64,000 nucleotides of DNA from Pseudomonas solani. GTDB taxonomy: Bacteria; Pseudomonadota; Gammaproteobacteria; Pseudomonadales; Pseudomonadaceae. A program made the translations under genes and the position numbers. Numbering within the stretch: position 1 is the first letter of the stretch; each line of letters starts with the position of its first letter. This document shows positions 63,470 through 64,000 of this stretch, piece after piece. The notes below the pieces were generated by a model, which was not told where the DNA came from, did no database searches, and saw only the letters and a program-made list of their open reading frames with translations. The stretch lies in the NCBI RefSeq assembly GCF_026072635.1, contig NZ_AP023081.1, forward strand, positions 5,328,501 to 5,392,500, in the 5' to 3' direction.

Positions 63470-64000
63470 TCACCAGCCCGCGCCGCGTTCGGCCTGCATC
63501 TTGCGCACCATGGCATCGAAGAACTTCACCGCGAAGCCGCTCTCGCGGATCAGCATGGCGGTGAGGTCGGCGCACTTCTGGCTGACGGCTTCCGGCAGCG
63601 GGTTGTCCTCGCCGCCGAGGGCGCCGGCGGCGCACTGGATCTCCGCCGCGCGCTGCACCGTCCAGAGCAGGAAGAAGGCCTTGGCGATGCTGCTTTCGCC
63701 CACCGCGATGCCGTGGTTGCGCAGCACCAGGATGTGCTTGTCGCCGAGGCTCTCGATCATCCGCGCCTTCTCGTCATCGAACAGGGTGATGCCCTCGAAG
63801 GTGTGGTAGCCGATGCGCCCGTACAGCTGCGCGCCGTAGAAGTCGTGGTGGCCGAAGCCGGCCTTCTTCTGCACCACGGCGGAGATGGGTGTGGTGTGGG
63901 TGTGGATCAGGCAGTGGATGTCGTCGCGGGCCCCGTGCACGGCGCTGTGCAGGGCGAAGCCGGCGGGGTTGGCGTCGTAGGGCGAGTCCTCCAGCTTGTG
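63470..64000 (-). CDS. Class II aldolase/adducin-family protein, 5' part outside window
   Basis: The C-terminal 176 residues are visible and the frame stays open through base 64000. The metal-binding HTHT (LIHTHTTPISAV), GYHTFEG, GDKHILVLRNHGIAVG with a further metal His, and AEIQCAAGA are typical of the zinc-dependent class II aldolase/adducin fold (fuculose-phosphate aldolase, ribulose-phosphate epimerase and relatives). The precise substrate is unknown. It is the upstream partner of the chemoreceptor at 61911-63467. Confidence 0.85.
   Translation of the reverse strand, partial: HKLEDSPYDANPAGFALHSAVHGARDDIHCLIHTHTTPISAVVQKKAGFGHHDFYGAQLYGRIGYHTFEGITLFDDEKARMIESLGDKHILVLRNHGIAVGESSIAKAFFLLWTVQRAAEIQCAAGALGGEDNPLPEAVSQKCADLTAMLIRESGFAVKFFDAMVRKMQAERGAGW

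Overview
The window is a pyoverdine (fluorescent siderophore) locus from a high-GC fluorescent Pseudomonas. The evidence is a set of pvd, fpv and opm genes in an order close to that known from P. aeruginosa (pvdE, pvdO, pvdN, pvdM, pvdP, opmQ, pvdT, pvdR, fpvR, fpvI, pvdA, pvdQ), very large non-ribosomal peptide synthetases (NRPSs), seven exact PvdS-type promoters (TAAAT-N16-CGT), and Pseudomonas REP-like repeats between transcription units.

Layout. Bases 1-15619 (+): the end of one NRPS (Thr module), a second NRPS broken by four apparent one-base losses (Ser with epimerase, Lys or Orn, a further condensation domain, and a fused Fe(II)/2-oxoglutarate beta-hydroxylase), and a small NRPS that activates Asp and has a degenerate condensation-like domain. 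A terminator follows. Bases 15670-16600: tandem ~270-bp repeats and the fpvA promoter. Bases 16620-19145 (+): fpvA, the ferripyoverdine receptor and transducer. Bases 19465-40147 (-): two intact giant NRPS genes (2633 and 3922 residues, the second ending in a thioesterase), then an alpha/beta hydrolase. Bases 40292-45602 (-): pvdE, then pvdM-pvdN-pvdO. Bases 45770-47401 (+): pvdP. Bases 47751-52299 (-): pvdR-pvdT-opmQ. Bases 52430-54124: fpvR (-) and fpvI (+), divergent. Bases 54256-57914 (+): pvdA-pvdQ. Bases 58351-64000: genes unrelated to pyoverdine (a MarR regulator, an MFS permease, an AraC regulator, a PAS chemoreceptor and a partial class II aldolase).

How it works together. PvdA hydroxylates ornithine. 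The NRPSs build the acylated peptide, PvdE exports it to the periplasm, PvdQ removes the acyl chain, PvdP/PvdM/PvdO mature the chromophore, PvdN modifies its side chain, and PvdRT-OpmQ secretes or recycles the siderophore. FpvA imports the iron complex and signals through FpvR to FpvI. Reading adenylation pockets by eye gives the partial peptide ...Thr - D-Ser - Lys/Orn - beta-OH-Asp - D-Gln - Dab - Ser - D-(allo)Thr - OH-Orn. This holds exactly two bidentate iron ligands besides the chromophore. pvdF is absent from its usual place between pvdO and pvdE, which fits a cyclic hydroxyornithine end. pvdS, pvdL, pvdH and the beginning of the first NRPS are not in the window.

Points of most interest: the hydroxylase sits on one NRPS while its Asp substrate is loaded by the next protein through a condensation-like domain without the HHxxxDG motif; two pairs of nearly identical adenylation cassettes lie in inverted orientation about 26 kb apart; all four frameshifts fall in one gene; and an HSL-type hydrolase follows the terminal NRPS.
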